This document shows positions 1-8,128 of a stretch of 26,797 nt of DNA, piece after piece; positions within the stretch are counted from its first letter, which is position 1, and each line of letters starts with the position of its first letter. The stretch lies in NCBI GenBank assembly GCA_045125095.1, contig JBGVMW010000024.1, positions 1-26,797 on the forward strand. Reading direction: 5' to 3'. The position numbers and the translations under genes are program-made. The notes beneath the pieces were generated by a model. It was not told the DNA's origin, searched no databases, and saw only the letters and a program-made list of their open reading frames with translations. This stretch comes from JBGVMW01 sp045125095 (GTDB lineage Bacteria; Bacillota; Clostridia; Lachnospirales; Lachnospiraceae).

Positions 1-110
1 TGGGCTGTGTATTTTACAGCCTTAGTGTCCGCTACGTTTGAAGGGAGCGAGAGCGCGTCAAATATAGACTATGTAGTAAGCAGCTATTTGCACAAACAAT
101 TCTGACAATT
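1..110 (+). repeat. Left-end copy of dispersed palindromic intergenic element
   Basis: A small hairpin (GGCTGT at 3-8, ACAGCC at 16-21) is followed at 62-110 by a stretch that reappears, inverted and nearly identical, at 26712-26761 at the other end of the window. Shared landmarks are TATAGACTATGTAG and ACAAACAATTCTGACAATT. Bases 111-143 continue into a second module (ATCACTTTCGCAAA) that recurs inverted at about 5625-5655. No ORF is present. It is non-coding, and its role as a mobile palindromic element is inferred. Confidence 0.7.
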
Positions 111-189
111 TACGGATGGTTATCACTTTCGCAAATGCCTAGCAAGAATTTGAAAGAAAGGTACACTGCGTGCCAAATTCCGCGCGACA

Positions 190-242
190 AAGCGTGCACA
201 CATAATAACTAGCTGAATTCACGAGAACGTGCTTGCACGCTT
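190..242 (+). promoter_or_regulatory. 9-bp inverted repeat just upstream of a start codon
   Basis: AAGCGTGCA at 190-198 and TGCACGCTT at 234-242 form a perfect inverted repeat with 35 nt between the arms. It ends 12 nt before the AGGAGG ribosome site (255-260) of the GTG-started gene at 269. It could be an operator, a 5'UTR hairpin, or the end of the dispersed repeat that fills bases 1-180. Only the inverted repeat itself is certain. Confidence 0.4.
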
Positions 243-268
243 CATTCCGGAAAGAGGAGGAGAGATAA

Positions 269-811
269 GTGAAACGAAAGATTTTTCATGCCATGACGCC
301 GCTTGGTGTGATGGAGGAATTTATTGAGAAACAAGCAAAAAATGGTTACCGGTTAATATCCATTCAAAAAACAATGCTTGATATTAGCTACTGTATGAAA
401 TTTACATCTACAGAAAAAAACAGAGTTGTTTGCCACTTGCAGGAGACAGAAAACGGACTTTCATGGGAGTATGGCGATCCTGATGAAACAGTCGCAGAAC
501 CAAAAAACAACATCGATAAAGGCTTGTTATTGTTTTTGAAAATAAATACAATTGCAAGTGGTATTATTTTGATGCTTTGGTTTCTTCTTTGCATTGCCGT
601 CGGTATGAAAGCAACACAGTTTTTTCTTCGCATTGGCATGATTTTTATCATAAGTTTTGCTATCTTTTATCTGGTTTTAAAGGCAATGCGCACGCCATTA
701 ATGGTAACAAAAAAGTCAAAAAACAAAGAAAATCTGTTGGTAGCACTTGTCATCAGTATCGCTACAACTACTGTATTTGAGATAGTCTGTCAGATTCTTT
801 CTTTTATCTGA
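269..811 (+). CDS. Small membrane protein, DUF2812-like N-terminus
   Basis: This 180-aa protein starts at GTG, with AGGAGG 8 nt upstream, so the GTG is preferred over the internal ATG at 289. The first ~75 residues are soluble; the stretch EEFIEKQAKNGYRLISI resembles the short repeat-like N-terminus of DUF2812 proteins, which are often encoded beside PadR regulators. Two hydrophobic helices follow (about residues 95-113 and 119-138), then a Lys-rich loop and a third helix near the C-terminus (about 157-180). A strong terminator follows at 834. No regulator gene is visible next to it within the window. The family assignment is tentative and the function unknown. Confidence 0.7.
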   Translation: MKRKIFHAMTPLGVMEEFIEKQAKNGYRLISIQKTMLDISYCMKFTSTEKNRVVCHLQETENGLSWEYGDPDETVAEPKNNIDKGLLLFLKINTIASGIILMLWFLLCIAVGMKATQFFLRIGMIFIISFAIFYLVLKAMRTPLMVTKKSKNKENLLVALVISIATTTVFEIVCQILSFI

Positions 812-833
812 CATATATTTTGTAGCTACAGCA

Positions 834-876
834 AATAAGGGTTCTGTTTTTGTTATAATCGGAACCCTTATTTTTT
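834..876 (+). terminator. Intrinsic terminator after the 269-811 gene
   Basis: AATAAGGGTTC pairs perfectly with GAACCCTTATT across a 17-nt loop, followed by a run of T. Confidence 0.9.
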
Positions 877-1016
877 ATATACTAGGAAATTACAACAGTC
901 CGTTGCATGACGTAATGTATGAAATTTTCTGGTATATAAAAACTAATGCGCACGAATTTGAAAGGAAGGTATAGCAGTTTATTATAAAATGTACTGCCTG
1001 AAATTTCCTGGTATAT
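877..1016. repeat. Cluster of three copies of a 15-bp motif, two direct and one inverted
   Basis: The motif ATATACYAGGAAATT occurs at 877-891. It occurs on the opposite strand at 1002-1016 (one mismatch to the first) and at 923-937 (slightly diverged). ACAGT/ACTGC ends extend the outer pair. The segment also contains GAATTTGAAAGGAAGGTA (954-971), close to GAATTTGAAAGAAAGGTA at 147-164. This suggests the same intergenic repeat family as at the window start. No coding potential was seen. Confidence 0.6.
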
Positions 1017-1240
1017 GAAAATAGGATACGCACTCGTGCGAAATGTAGTATGTTGCAAGGTACCGTGCCCGGCGTGAGAATCTGCAAGAAGAACTCTTTC
1101 CGGTTTAGAAATCATCTTTCCCTGTCGATATATAGAATAACTGGAATTTTAAGGAAGATTACCCTGATAAAAGTGAGGGAGAAAGGAAAACAATCCATGC
1201 AACCTTGAAGAAGAGGTATGTTGGATTACAGGTGGAAAAA
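1017..1240. other. Intergenic stretch without a recognised gene
   Basis: Between the repeat cluster and the ATG at 1241 no convincing ORF or terminator was seen. It carries GC-richer patches (1029-1080) resembling the tail of the left-end repeat, then the untranslated leader of the next gene. The ORF can be extended in frame to a TTG at 1205, but that start has no good ribosome site. Confidence 0.5.
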
Positions 1241-2164
1241 ATGTCAATAAAAAGCATTAATGTATTCTATGACAGCAAGGAACAGGTAGAGCAATTTGGT
1301 ACACAAGGGGATAAGAAAGCATTAAAAGAGTCACGAAACAGTATTTTTGCAGGAGAGTTGCAGATAGGACAGAATACAGCAGAGCAGCAACGCAAAACTG
1401 CACATCAAAAAGCGGTAGACAAACTTATGGACACTTTTGCACAAGAAGTAAGAATTGACCAGAGTGTTGCCAAACGAGTATCTCATATTGATGAATTAAG
1501 CCAACAGTCAGATGAATATCGAAAAGACAACCAGCGTATGCAGGATGAAAAGAAACGTCTCCAAGAAGAATATGGCTTAGATGATACCAGCAAGGAAATA
1601 ACCGATTATAAAATTTATGTCAAAGCTGAATTGTACAACGAAGATCTGACCGAAGAAGAACAAGCGCAATTAGATGCTATGGGGCCATTAACAGAGTTCC
1701 AACAACGATGCCTTGATTATGATAAAATGATCAAGAAAAATAAAAATGACATGACTACCAATTCATTAATGGTTGAGGCAGAGCAACAAGTGATTCATTC
1801 CATTTCTTTAGAACGTTTAAAAAGTCATGCCATAGCAGATGCAAAGGTGGCTGAGGAAGAAGCAATTAAAGATGCAGAAAAAGAAATCGCCAATATGCTA
1901 CTGGATGAAGTGAAGGAAAATGTGGATGAAAATACACAGGAAGTAGAAGAAAAGCAGGAAGAATTTCAGCAGGAGCAGGAAGAAAAACGGGAGCAGATGG
2001 GAATTGATGAACCAGATGTCGGTATCGATATAAATGTTATGAAAAACATAACAAAAGCAGATGAAATGCAGGAAGAAATCCAACAAAAAGTGATGTCAAT
2101 GATTCAGCAGGGACAAATTACAGAAGAAGATGTTCTGGGAAAGCAAGTGGATGAGAAACGATAA
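1241..2164 (+). CDS. Glu/Gln-rich coiled-coil protein of unknown function
   Basis: This 307-aa protein starts at the ATG at 1241, which has AGGTGG 6 nt upstream; this is preferred over the in-frame TTG at 1205. There is no signal peptide or membrane segment, so it is probably cytoplasmic. Long charged heptad-like helices occupy residues ~85-115 (DEYRKDNQRMQDEKKRLQEE) and ~195-260, the latter almost entirely E, K, Q and D. The C-terminus ends in a short helical segment (EMQEEIQQKVMSMIQQG). It is monocistronic, closed by the terminator at 2223. It resembles uncharacterised Lachnospiraceae proteins; I do not recognise a named domain. Confidence 0.8.
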   Translation: MSIKSINVFYDSKEQVEQFGTQGDKKALKESRNSIFAGELQIGQNTAEQQRKTAHQKAVDKLMDTFAQEVRIDQSVAKRVSHIDELSQQSDEYRKDNQRMQDEKKRLQEEYGLDDTSKEITDYKIYVKAELYNEDLTEEEQAQLDAMGPLTEFQQRCLDYDKMIKKNKNDMTTNSLMVEAEQQVIHSISLERLKSHAIADAKVAEEEAIKDAEKEIANMLLDEVKENVDENTQEVEEKQEEFQQEQEEKREQMGIDEPDVGIDINVMKNITKADEMQEEIQQKVMSMIQQGQITEEDVLGKQVDEKR

Positions 2165-2222
2165 ATAAAAGTGGACAGGTGCGTAGTATCCAAATCAATG
2201 ACAATAAACCAAGGTGCATCGG

Positions 2223-2262
2223 AAAAGAGTGTGGAAAATATCTTTTTTCACACTCTTTTTTT
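2223..2262 (+). terminator. Intrinsic terminator after the coiled-coil gene
   Basis: AAAAGAGTGTG and CACACTCTTTT form an 11-bp stem with a 15-nt loop and a T tract. Confidence 0.85.
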
Positions 2263-2310
2263 GATATAATCTGTACAACTTGCACAAAGAATATTGATTT
2301 TTTTTGGGAG

Positions 2311-2324
2311 GGAAAACGGTTTCC
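2311..2324 (+). promoter_or_regulatory. LacI/CcpA-type operator upstream of the pullulanase
   Basis: GGAAAACGGTTTCC is a near-perfect palindrome around a central CG, the form expected for catabolite-responsive elements and sugar-dependent LacI-family operators. It lies about 100 nt before the pullulanase start, where control by sugar availability would make sense. The motif is seen; the regulator is inferred. Confidence 0.45.
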
Positions 2325-2420
2325 ATATATTCCAATTTCTGATAAAATATTTATATCTTTTTCATTTAGTAAACAATATGTAAGAAGGAAAAGGATTACT
2401 ACAAATAGGGAGGACAAATA

Positions 2421-5400
2421 ATGAAAAAAGTAGCAAAAAAACTAGCATCTGCATTTCTTGCAGCCGTGTTTTTGCTCGTAACTGTGTTAGGTGTAATACC
2501 GCCACAGGTAGCAGAAGCAGCGGGAACAACATTGATTATCCATTATGGTGGACGTGCAGACAACAATTATGACGGATGGAACCTGTGGGTATGGGAGGAC
2601 GGAAAAGATGGCCAGTCTATTAACTTCAAGGCAGAAGATGACTTTGGTAAAATAGCCGTTTACCAGACTTCAACCCAGCCGGAAAAAGTAGGATTTATTG
2701 TTCGATTAAATGACTGGGAAGATAAAGATATTTCCGATGACCGAATGATTAAAATGAACACCGACGTAACTGAAATCTGGGTTACCAGTGGTCAGGCAGA
2801 ATTCGTGTATGAAGCACCAGAAGGATGCACTTCCTATGATTTCGAAGGAATGGAAAAAGCACGTTTAGAACTGTATGACAAAGCAGATTCTTTAAAAGTA
2901 AACGTTCATTATTATAATTATGATGAAAGCTATGATACAACAGAAGCATTAGCCTGGAAGTCAAAGGCAACTCCCGGAACGTATCCACTTTCCGGCACAG
3001 ATGAGTATGGTGCTGTGTACCATGTTGGTCTTGCTGGTGAAGATAAAGAAGGAGAATTAGGATTTACTATTTATAACGAAGGCAATCCGGATTCCACAAA
3101 TGACCGCACAGTTGATTTATCTAAGGCTTCTGGCAATGTACTTGATGTCTATACAGTAGAAGGTAAAAATGATGTATGGTACAGTGCGGAAGAAGTAGAC
3201 AAAACACCTACTATATTAACAGCGGAATTCAGCCAGGGAACTACGAAGCAGATTGATGTTACATTGTCTCAGACAATTGATACAGCAGCAGAAGATACCT
3301 ATACAAAATTCAAAGTAACAGACGAGACAGGAGCTTCTTATAAGGTTCACCATATCTGGAACGAAGAACCGGGCGTGTTAAAATCAACTAAGGTTGTATT
3401 AGATGAACCGGTGTCTTTAAACCACACATATACAATTACCTATGAAGACTGGCATGCATGTGACGTTGGTATTACAGGTGCATTTTCTTCAGAAAGCTTT
3501 GAAGAAGAATATACATATTCCGGAGATGATTTAGGTGCAATTTACACAAAGGAAAAAACAAATTTCCGCGTATGGGCACCAACTGCTTCAAAAGTAGAAT
3601 TGAATTTATATGAAGCCGGCTCCGGTGATTGTCTGATCGAAACGGTTCCTATGACTGCTGATGAAAAAGGAACCTGGGTATATGAAAAAACAGGTGATAT
3701 CAATGGTGTTTACTATACCTATAGCGTAACCGTTGGTGGGGAAACCAATGAAGCAGTTGACCCTTATGCCAAAGCAGCAGGTGTAAACGGTAAACGTGGT
3801 ATGGTAATTGATTTGGCTTCTACCGATCCGGAAGGTTTTGAAAACGATAAAAAACCAGAATTTGTAAATATGACAGACGCTGTTATCTATGAATTACATG
3901 TAAGAGATTTATCAGCAGATGCTTCTTCTGCTATTAGCAATGCAGGTAAATTCTTAGGCTTAACAGAAACAGGAACCAAAAACAGCGATGGTCTTTCCAC
4001 AGGTCTTGACCATATGAAGGATTTAGGTATCACGCATGTACATTTGTTACCATCCTTTGATTATGCATCTGTTGACGAAAGCAACAGCGAAAGCCAGTTT
4101 AACTGGGGATATGATCCGCAGAACTTTAACATACCGGAAGGTTCTTATTCTACGGATGCAAACGATGGTTTTGTTCGTGTCAATGAATACAAGGAAATGG
4201 TACAGACTTTGCATGAAAATGGAATCCGTGTCATCATGGATGTGGTTTACAATCATACATTCAGTTCAGCAGATTCTAACTTCCAGAAAGTAGTACCAAA
4301 CTATTACTATCGCATGAATGGAGATTCCTTCTCCAATGCATCAGGTTGTGGTAATGAGACTGCTTCTGAGCGTGCAATGGTTCGCAAGTACATTGTAGAT
4401 TCTGTTGTATATTGGGCAACAGAATATCATGTAGACGGATTCCGTTTTGACTTAATGGGAATCCATGATATTGAAACAATGAATGCCATCCGGGAAGCCT
4501 TAGATGAGATAGATCCTTCCATTATTACTTATGGTGAAGGATGGACTTCCGGAGACTCTACATTAGACTCAACACAGAGAGCATTAAAAGCAAATACGTC
4601 AAAATTAAATGCCATCGCAGCCTTTAGTGATGACATCCGTGATGCCTTAAAGGGTAATGTATTTGACGCATTAGACAAAGGATTTGTCAGCGGCAAAGAA
4701 GGAATGGAAAATGATATTATGTACAGCGTAGTTGGTTGTACGGAAAATGAGCAGGTTGATTATGATGCCTATGAAAAATCAAATGGTGCATGGTCACCAA
4801 ATCCGGCACAGACAATCAACTATGTATCCTGCCATGATAATTATACTTTATGGGATAAATTAGCTACATCTAACCCGGATGATTCTGTAGAAGACAGAAT
4901 TAAGATGAATAATTTAGCAAGTGCGATTGTGTTTACTTCACAGGGTATTCCATTTATCCAGGCGGGTGAAGAAATGCTTCGTAGCAAACCATTAGAAGAT
5001 GGTACGCTCTCATCGAACAGCTATAATTTATCAGATGAAGTCAACTCACTCAAATGGAATGATTTAACAAAGTATCAGGATGTTTACAATTACTATAAAG
5101 GTTTGATTGCATTCCGTAAAGCACACGGTGCACTTCGCATGACTACAACAGAAGAAGTACAGAATAACCTTACCTTCATCGATGGTCTTGATGCAAATGT
5201 AGTAGCTTATACAATTGACAATTCACCAAACGGAGAAACCGCAGAATCTTTATTTGTAGTTTACAACGCAAACAAAGAAAATGTTACGGTAACACTTCCG
5301 GAAGGTAACTGGGATGTTTATGTAAATGGTGAAAAAGCCGGTACAGAAGTACTCGATACCGTATCTGGAAAAGTTGAAGTTAGTGGCATTTCTGCTATGG

Positions 5401-5558
5401 TATTGACAAAAGGCAATAAAGCAGTTTCGAATGGAAATGCATCTTCGGTAACAGGTAACACCGGAAACGTGACACCTATCGTAGCTGCTGTGTGTGTAGT
5501 TCTTCTCATTGTAGTAGTAGCTGCATATATCATCAGTTCTAAGAAAAAAAATAAATAA
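2421..5558 (+). CDS. pulA: Type I pullulanase (GH13), secreted and membrane-anchored
   Basis: This 1045-aa enzyme hydrolyses alpha-1,6 branch bonds of pullulan, amylopectin or glycogen outside the cell. The start has GGGAGG 10 nt upstream. Residues 1-33 are a signal peptide ending near VAEAAG. A CBM41-like starch-binding domain follows (GGRADNNYDGWNLWVWE, about 42-58), then an Ig-like pullulanase N2 region, a CBM48 (NFRVWAPTASKVEL, about 383), the pullulanase signature NWGYDP (about 561), and the GH13 barrel. All four GH13 motifs are intact: DVVYNH (~607), GFRFD with nucleophile D677, YGEGW with acid E706, and CHDN with D806. The C-terminus is a ~20-residue hydrophobic helix followed by SSKKKNK. 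It is thus a membrane anchor rather than an LPXTG sorting signal. It has its own terminator and a LacI-type operator upstream. Confidence 0.95.
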   Translation: MKKVAKKLASAFLAAVFLLVTVLGVIPPQVAEAAGTTLIIHYGGRADNNYDGWNLWVWEDGKDGQSINFKAEDDFGKIAVYQTSTQPEKVGFIVRLNDWEDKDISDDRMIKMNTDVTEIWVTSGQAEFVYEAPEGCTSYDFEGMEKARLELYDKADSLKVNVHYYNYDESYDTTEALAWKSKATPGTYPLSGTDEYGAVYHVGLAGEDKEGELGFTIYNEGNPDSTNDRTVDLSKASGNVLDVYTVEGKNDVWYSAEEVDKTPTILTAEFSQGTTKQIDVTLSQTIDTAAEDTYTKFKVTDETGASYKVHHIWNEEPGVLKSTKVVLDEPVSLNHTYTITYEDWHACDVGITGAFSSESFEEEYTYSGDDLGAIYTKEKTNFRVWAPTASKVELNLYEAGSGDCLIETVPMTADEKGTWVYEKTGDINGVYYTYSVTVGGETNEAVDPYAKAAGVNGKRGMVIDLASTDPEGFENDKKPEFVNMTDAVIYELHVRDLSADASSAISNAGKFLGLTETGTKNSDGLSTGLDHMKDLGITHVHLLPSFDYASVDESNSESQFNWGYDPQNFNIPEGSYSTDANDGFVRVNEYKEMVQTLHENGIRVIMDVVYNHTFSSADSNFQKVVPNYYYRMNGDSFSNASGCGNETASERAMVRKYIVDSVVYWATEYHVDGFRFDLMGIHDIETMNAIREALDEIDPSIITYGEGWTSGDSTLDSTQRALKANTSKLNAIAAFSDDIRDALKGNVFDALDKGFVSGKEGMENDIMYSVVGCTENEQVDYDAYEKSNGAWSPNPAQTINYVSCHDNYTLWDKLATSNPDDSVEDRIKMNNLASAIVFTSQGIPFIQAGEEMLRSKPLEDGTLSSNSYNLSDEVNSLKWNDLTKYQDVYNYYKGLIAFRKAHGALRMTTTEEVQNNLTFIDGLDANVVAYTIDNSPNGETAESLFVVYNANKENVTVTLPEGNWDVYVNGEKAGTEVLDTVSGKVEVSGISAMVLTKGNKAVSNGNASSVTGNTGNVTPIVAAVCVVLLIVVVAAYIISSKKKNK

Positions 5559-5576
5559 AAAGCAATACGCTTTTGT

Positions 5577-5609
5577 GGCTGTGCTGTTTTGGCAGTACAG
5601 CCGCTTTTT
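5577..5609 (+). terminator. Intrinsic terminator after the pullulanase
   Basis: GGCTGTGCTG pairs with CAGTACAGCC (one mismatch), loop TTTTGG, then GCTTTTT. An outer AAAAAGC/GCTTTTT pairing may extend the stem. Confidence 0.85.
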
Positions 5610-5617
5610 ATATACTA

Positions 5618-5692
5618 GTACATCGTTAGGTGTTTGCGAAAGTGATGACCATTCACTACCTTGTTGGCGTTTTGCAATTATCTAACTTGTAC
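5618..5692. repeat. Internal copy of the dispersed palindromic element
   Basis: This 75-bp imperfect palindrome has ends GTACA..GTTAG..TTGC and GCAA..CTAAC..TGTAC. It has an internal AGTGA/TCACT hairpin. Its right half (CACTACCTTGTTGGCGTTT) is nearly identical to the reverse complement of 26680-26711. Its left half (TTTGCGAAAGTGATGACCAT) is the inverse of 112-135. It lies between the pullulanase terminator and hflX. MITE- or REP-like mobility is inferred. Confidence 0.7.
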
Positions 5693-5718
5693 ATAGAAAA
5701 TAAAAAAGATGGTATACT
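5687..5718 (+). promoter_or_regulatory. Probable hflX promoter with extended -10
   Basis: The TGGTATACT segment at 5710-5718 is an extended -10 box (TGnTATACT). A -35-like TTGTAC at 5687-5692 sits 20 nt upstream, longer than ideal, and coincides with the end of the palindromic element. Confidence 0.4.
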
Positions 5719-5864
5719 TTTAGGGGAAACTATATTATAATCATAGGAAGTTATCGTTTGCATCTATGTTGGTGGGACGTATTTGACCAGCGTAAATGTG
5801 AGTGAAAATAATATGTATGGAAGCAAAAATGCAGTTTGCACGCTTGGATTCTGAAAGGATATAT

Positions 5865-7103
5865 ATGTTTGAAAATGAAAAAGTAGAAGAACGGCTGATT
5901 CTGGTAGCAGCATTTACCGGCACGGAAGAAGCTGCAAATGAAAGCTTAGATGAATTAGAAGAACTGGTAGAGACGGCAGGTGCTGTAGCTGTGGGCAGAG
6001 TCACACAAGCGCGTGATTCCATTCACCCGGGCACCTATGTGGGTAAAGGAAAATTAGAGGATATAAAAACAGCTATCTTAGCCTTTGATGCAACAGGAAT
6101 TGTGTGTGATGATGAATTATCGCCAGCACAGATTCGCAATTTAGAACAGGAGCTGGACACAAAAATCATGGATAGAACCTGTGTGATTCTTGATATTTTT
6201 GCAGGACGTGCCCAGACAGCAGAAGGAAAGATACAGGTGGAGTTAGCCCAACACCGTTATATGTTGGCAAGACTTGTTGGTATGCGTACCTCGCTGTCCA
6301 GATTAGGTGGTGGTATCGGTACGAGAGGTCCCGGTGAAAAGAAATTAGAGATGGACAGGCGTTTGATTAAGAACCGGATCTCCCATCTAAAAAAAGAATT
6401 AGCGGAAGTGCAAAAAAATAGAGAAGTTAATCGCCAGCAAAGAAAGAGAAACCAGATGCCGGTGGTTGCCATTGTCGGCTATACCAATGCCGGAAAGTCT
6501 ACACTCCTGAACCAACTGACAGGAGCCGGTGTCCTTGAGGAAGATAAGTTGTTTGCTACCCTGGATCCGACAACACGTTCATTGCAACTGGAGAATAAGC
6601 AGGAGGTTCTGATCACAGATACGGTTGGCTTTATCAGAAAGTTGCCACACCATTTGATTGATGCGTTTCGAGGTACACTAGAAGAAGCAAAATATGCAGA
6701 CATTCTTCTCCACGTGGTTGATGGCACCAATCCGCAAGTAGAAAGCCAGATGGAGACGGTGTATGACACACTTAAGAATTTAAAAGTGGAAGGTAAACCT
6801 GTCATTACTGCATTTAATAAGGTAGATAAGGATGTGAATGACTTCTACCAGTTTGATAACCATGCAGACAAAGTCCTTGCCATATCTGCACGAACCGGTC
6901 AGGGGCTTGCGGATTTGAAATCTTTGATAGCAGAACTACTGCGGGAAAACTTACAACTATTAGAGCGTGTCATTCCCTATGAAGAAGCACACATTTTACA
7001 GTACATTCGGAAGTATGGAACCTTGTTAGAGGAAGAATATCGTGATAACGGTATCTATGTAAAAGCATACCTTCCTGAAGAATGGTATCAGAAGTGTATG
7101 TAA
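5865..7103 (+). CDS. hflX: GTPase HflX, ribosome-associated
   Basis: HflX is a GTPase that binds the 50S subunit and, in characterised bacteria, splits stalled or hibernating ribosomes under stress. The 412-aa form starting at ATG 5865 (MFENEKVEERLI, AAAGG 7 nt upstream) matches the usual family start better than an in-frame GTG at 5802. The N-terminal domain carries the family motif GRVTQARDSIHPGTYVGKGK, followed by GGIGTRGPGEKKLE and a coiled helix. The G domain has GYTNAGKS (G205), DPTTRS, DTVGF (D252), NKVD (N318) and an SA motif (SARTG). The short C-terminal domain is present. It is probably monocistronic, as a separate promoter precedes nadA. Confidence 0.95.
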   Translation: MFENEKVEERLILVAAFTGTEEAANESLDELEELVETAGAVAVGRVTQARDSIHPGTYVGKGKLEDIKTAILAFDATGIVCDDELSPAQIRNLEQELDTKIMDRTCVILDIFAGRAQTAEGKIQVELAQHRYMLARLVGMRTSLSRLGGGIGTRGPGEKKLEMDRRLIKNRISHLKKELAEVQKNREVNRQQRKRNQMPVVAIVGYTNAGKSTLLNQLTGAGVLEEDKLFATLDPTTRSLQLENKQEVLITDTVGFIRKLPHHLIDAFRGTLEEAKYADILLHVVDGTNPQVESQMETVYDTLKNLKVEGKPVITAFNKVDKDVNDFYQFDNHADKVLAISARTGQGLADLKSLIAELLRENLQLLERVIPYEEAHILQYIRKYGTLLEEEYRDNGIYVKAYLPEEWYQKCM

Positions 7104-7129
7104 GCGTGTAAGATCAATCCGTCAATACC

Positions 7130-7158
7130 TTGACATTTGTGTAAAATCGTGTCATATT
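7130..7158 (+). promoter_or_regulatory. nadA operon promoter with overlapping inverted repeat
   Basis: TTGACA at 7130-7135 is a perfect -35; CATATT at 7153-7158, 17 nt further, is a plausible -10. TGACA (7131-7135) and TGTCA (7150-7154) form an interrupted inverted repeat covering the promoter, as expected for a repressor site. A niacin-responsive repressor (NiaR type) would suit the operon, but that identity is an inference. Confidence 0.5.
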
Positions 7159-7194
7159 TATAAAGATATTTAAGATTCAGAAAGTTGGTTTATT

Positions 7195-8103
7195 ATGCAG
7201 GATTTAGCAGAGAAAATTAAAAAACTAAAAAAAGAAAAAAATGCTGTTATTTTGGCACATTATTATGTAGAGGATGAAGTACAGCAGATTGCGGATTACG
7301 TTGGTGATTCCTATTATCTGAGCAAGGTAGCTACCGAACTGGATGCAGAAATCCTTGTACTGTGTGGCGTATCCTTTATGGGAGAAAGTGCTAAAATACT
7401 AAATACAGATAAAAAGGTGCTTATGCCTGATGAAACTGCAGATTGTCCAATGGCACATATGGTAGATATGGAGCGGTTAAAATCGATTCATGATGAGATA
7501 GAAGATGTAGCAGTTGTTTGTTATATCAACTCCACAGCAGAGATTAAACAATATGCAGATGTAATTGTTACATCTGCTAATGCGTTAAGCATAGTGAAGA
7601 AGCTTCCAAATAAGAATATTTTCTTTATTCCAGACAAGAATTTAGGACGTTTTATTGCCGGCAAAGTTCCTGAAAAGACCTTTTATTTCAACGAAGGCTG
7701 GTGTCCAATACATAACCGGATAAGGAAAGAAGATATCTTAAAAGCAAAAGAAGAACACAAGAATGCACAAGTGCTGGTTCATCCGGAATGTCAGCCGGAT
7801 GTCTTAGAACTGGCTGATTACATTGGCAGCACTACCGGCATTATCAAATATGCGACAGAGCATACGGGCACAGAATTTATCATTGTTACCGAAAAAGGTG
7901 TGTTCTATGAGCTCTGCCAGAAGAATCCGGAGAAAAAGTTTTATCCATTATTTACAGACATGATATGTGAGGATATGAAAAAGATTACATTAGAAAAAGT
8001 CTGTCATGTATTAGAGACGGAAACGCCGCAGGTTCAGATGGAATCCGCGTTGATTGATGGTGCCAGACTTCCACTGGAAAAAATGCTTGAGTTGGCTGAC
8101 TAG
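7195..8103 (+). CDS. nadA: Quinolinate synthase
   Basis: NadA condenses iminoaspartate with dihydroxyacetone phosphate to give quinolinate, the second step of de novo NAD synthesis from aspartate. The 302-aa protein is the usual length. It has three conserved cysteines expected to hold the [4Fe-4S] cluster: C57 (VLCGVSFMGE), C170 (GWCPIH) and C258 (MICEDMK). Also typical are AHYY near residue 21, the PDETADCPMA segment and HPEC. The ATG at 7195 has only a weak ribosome site. It is the first gene of a three-gene operon, 25 nt before nadB, behind a promoter with an operator-like repeat. Iron-sulfur dependence fits an anaerobe. Confidence 0.96.
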   Translation: MQDLAEKIKKLKKEKNAVILAHYYVEDEVQQIADYVGDSYYLSKVATELDAEILVLCGVSFMGESAKILNTDKKVLMPDETADCPMAHMVDMERLKSIHDEIEDVAVVCYINSTAEIKQYADVIVTSANALSIVKKLPNKNIFFIPDKNLGRFIAGKVPEKTFYFNEGWCPIHNRIRKEDILKAKEEHKNAQVLVHPECQPDVLELADYIGSTTGIIKYATEHTGTEFIIVTEKGVFYELCQKNPEKKFYPLFTDMICEDMKKITLEKVCHVLETETPQVQMESALIDGARLPLEKMLELAD

Positions 8104-8128
8104 TACAGCCGAAAGGAATGAAAAAAAC

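Noticed and set aside
2179..2421. 80-aa ORF before the pullulanase
   Set aside because: It runs through the terminator at 2223 and the operator at 2311, with no ribosome site.
5802..5864. GTG start for hflX at 5802
   Set aside because: The extra 21 residues have no family support, while ATG 5865 has an AAAGG site and a typical HflX N-terminus.
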